This document shows, piece after piece, positions 16,953 through 17,095 of a stretch of 17,095 nucleotides of DNA. The translations under genes were made by a program, and so were the position numbers. How positions within the stretch are numbered: position 1 is the stretch's first letter; each line of letters starts with the position of its first letter. Under the pieces are notes generated by a model. That model searched no databases. It saw only the letters and a program-made list of their open reading frames with translations, and was not told the DNA's origin. Source of the stretch: Temnopleurus reevesii (lineage: Eukaryota > Echinodermata > Echinoidea > Temnopleuroida > Temnopleuridae); contig BQKZ01006679.1 of assembly GCA_036244855.1 (NCBI GenBank), positions 1 to 17,095 on the forward strand, in the 5' to 3' direction.

Positions 16953-17095
16953 TCACATGCCCTGATGAGCTTGTCGCCAATGATACCGCCCTCTATACAT
17001 GTCTCTATCTCTTTGAGAGCGAGATAGCCTGCTTTGATCTGGTCCGTCGTAAGCTTGCCGAGTGGAGCCTTCTGGGTGTCGTATTTCATCTCGAT
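16953..17095 (-). pseudogene. Chimeric tail: second version of part of PARP exon E8
   Basis: 143 bp aligned without gaps to 9273-9415 (offset 7680), with six substitutions, all at third codon positions of the E8 frame and all silent. Being attached through the adapter, it is the other end of a circularised fragment rather than neighbouring DNA. Most likely it is the second allele; a close paralogue is also possible. Confidence 0.9.

Overview
The window is eukaryotic nuclear DNA: AT-rich, with multi-exon coding signal, GT-AG introns, a tRNA-derived SINE and several short inverted-repeat (MITE-like) elements. The gene content, intron style and repeats suggest a marine invertebrate, perhaps an echinoderm or similar deuterostome; the species itself is inference.

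One gene can be supported. It lies on the minus strand from about 16190 down to 4365 and is a DNA-dependent poly(ADP-ribose) polymerase of the PARP2 type. I rebuilt 14 exons (E1 to E14, transcript order right to left). All junctions are phase-compatible and give one open frame of 725 codons plus a stop; the 5' end is missing. Domain order is WWE, WWE, acidic/basic linker, WGR, helical regulatory domain (PRD), ADP-ribosyltransferase domain with a complete His-Tyr-Glu triad. Two N-terminal WWE domains are unlike vertebrate PARP1/2/3.

The most interesting structure is around 2935-4518. Downstream of the canonical last exon (E14, carrying the catalytic Glu and stop) lie six tandem copies of that exon, about 200-280 bp apart. 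Three (4118-4244, 3878-4007, 3398-3527) keep an acceptor AG, the correct splice phase, the catalytic Glu and a stop, but have a different, shorter segment where the acceptor (ARTT) loop lies. Two (3673-3806, about 2935-3086) form a diverged subfamily with Asp at the Glu position and a different phase; one (about 3185-3298) is broken. This could be an array of alternative 3' terminal exons that swap the substrate loop, or a decaying tandem duplication. Other exons also have local copies: E1 (15282-15410, in phase), E4 (12814-12905 in phase, about 13060-13125 broken), E11 (7371-7466, stops), E13 (5678-5762, frameshifted and interrupted by a MITE) and a scrap of E10 (about 7827-7855).

The right end is an assembly artefact. 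Positions 16915-16952 are two head-to-head Tn5 mosaic ends (the Nextera mate-pair junction adapter), and 16953-17095 is a second version of part of E8 (9273-9415) joined through it. Nothing after 16914 should be read as continuous with the locus. The left 2.9 kb holds no recognisable gene: one MITE-like element, a hairpin repeat, homopolymer runs and possible poly(A) signals for the minus-strand gene.
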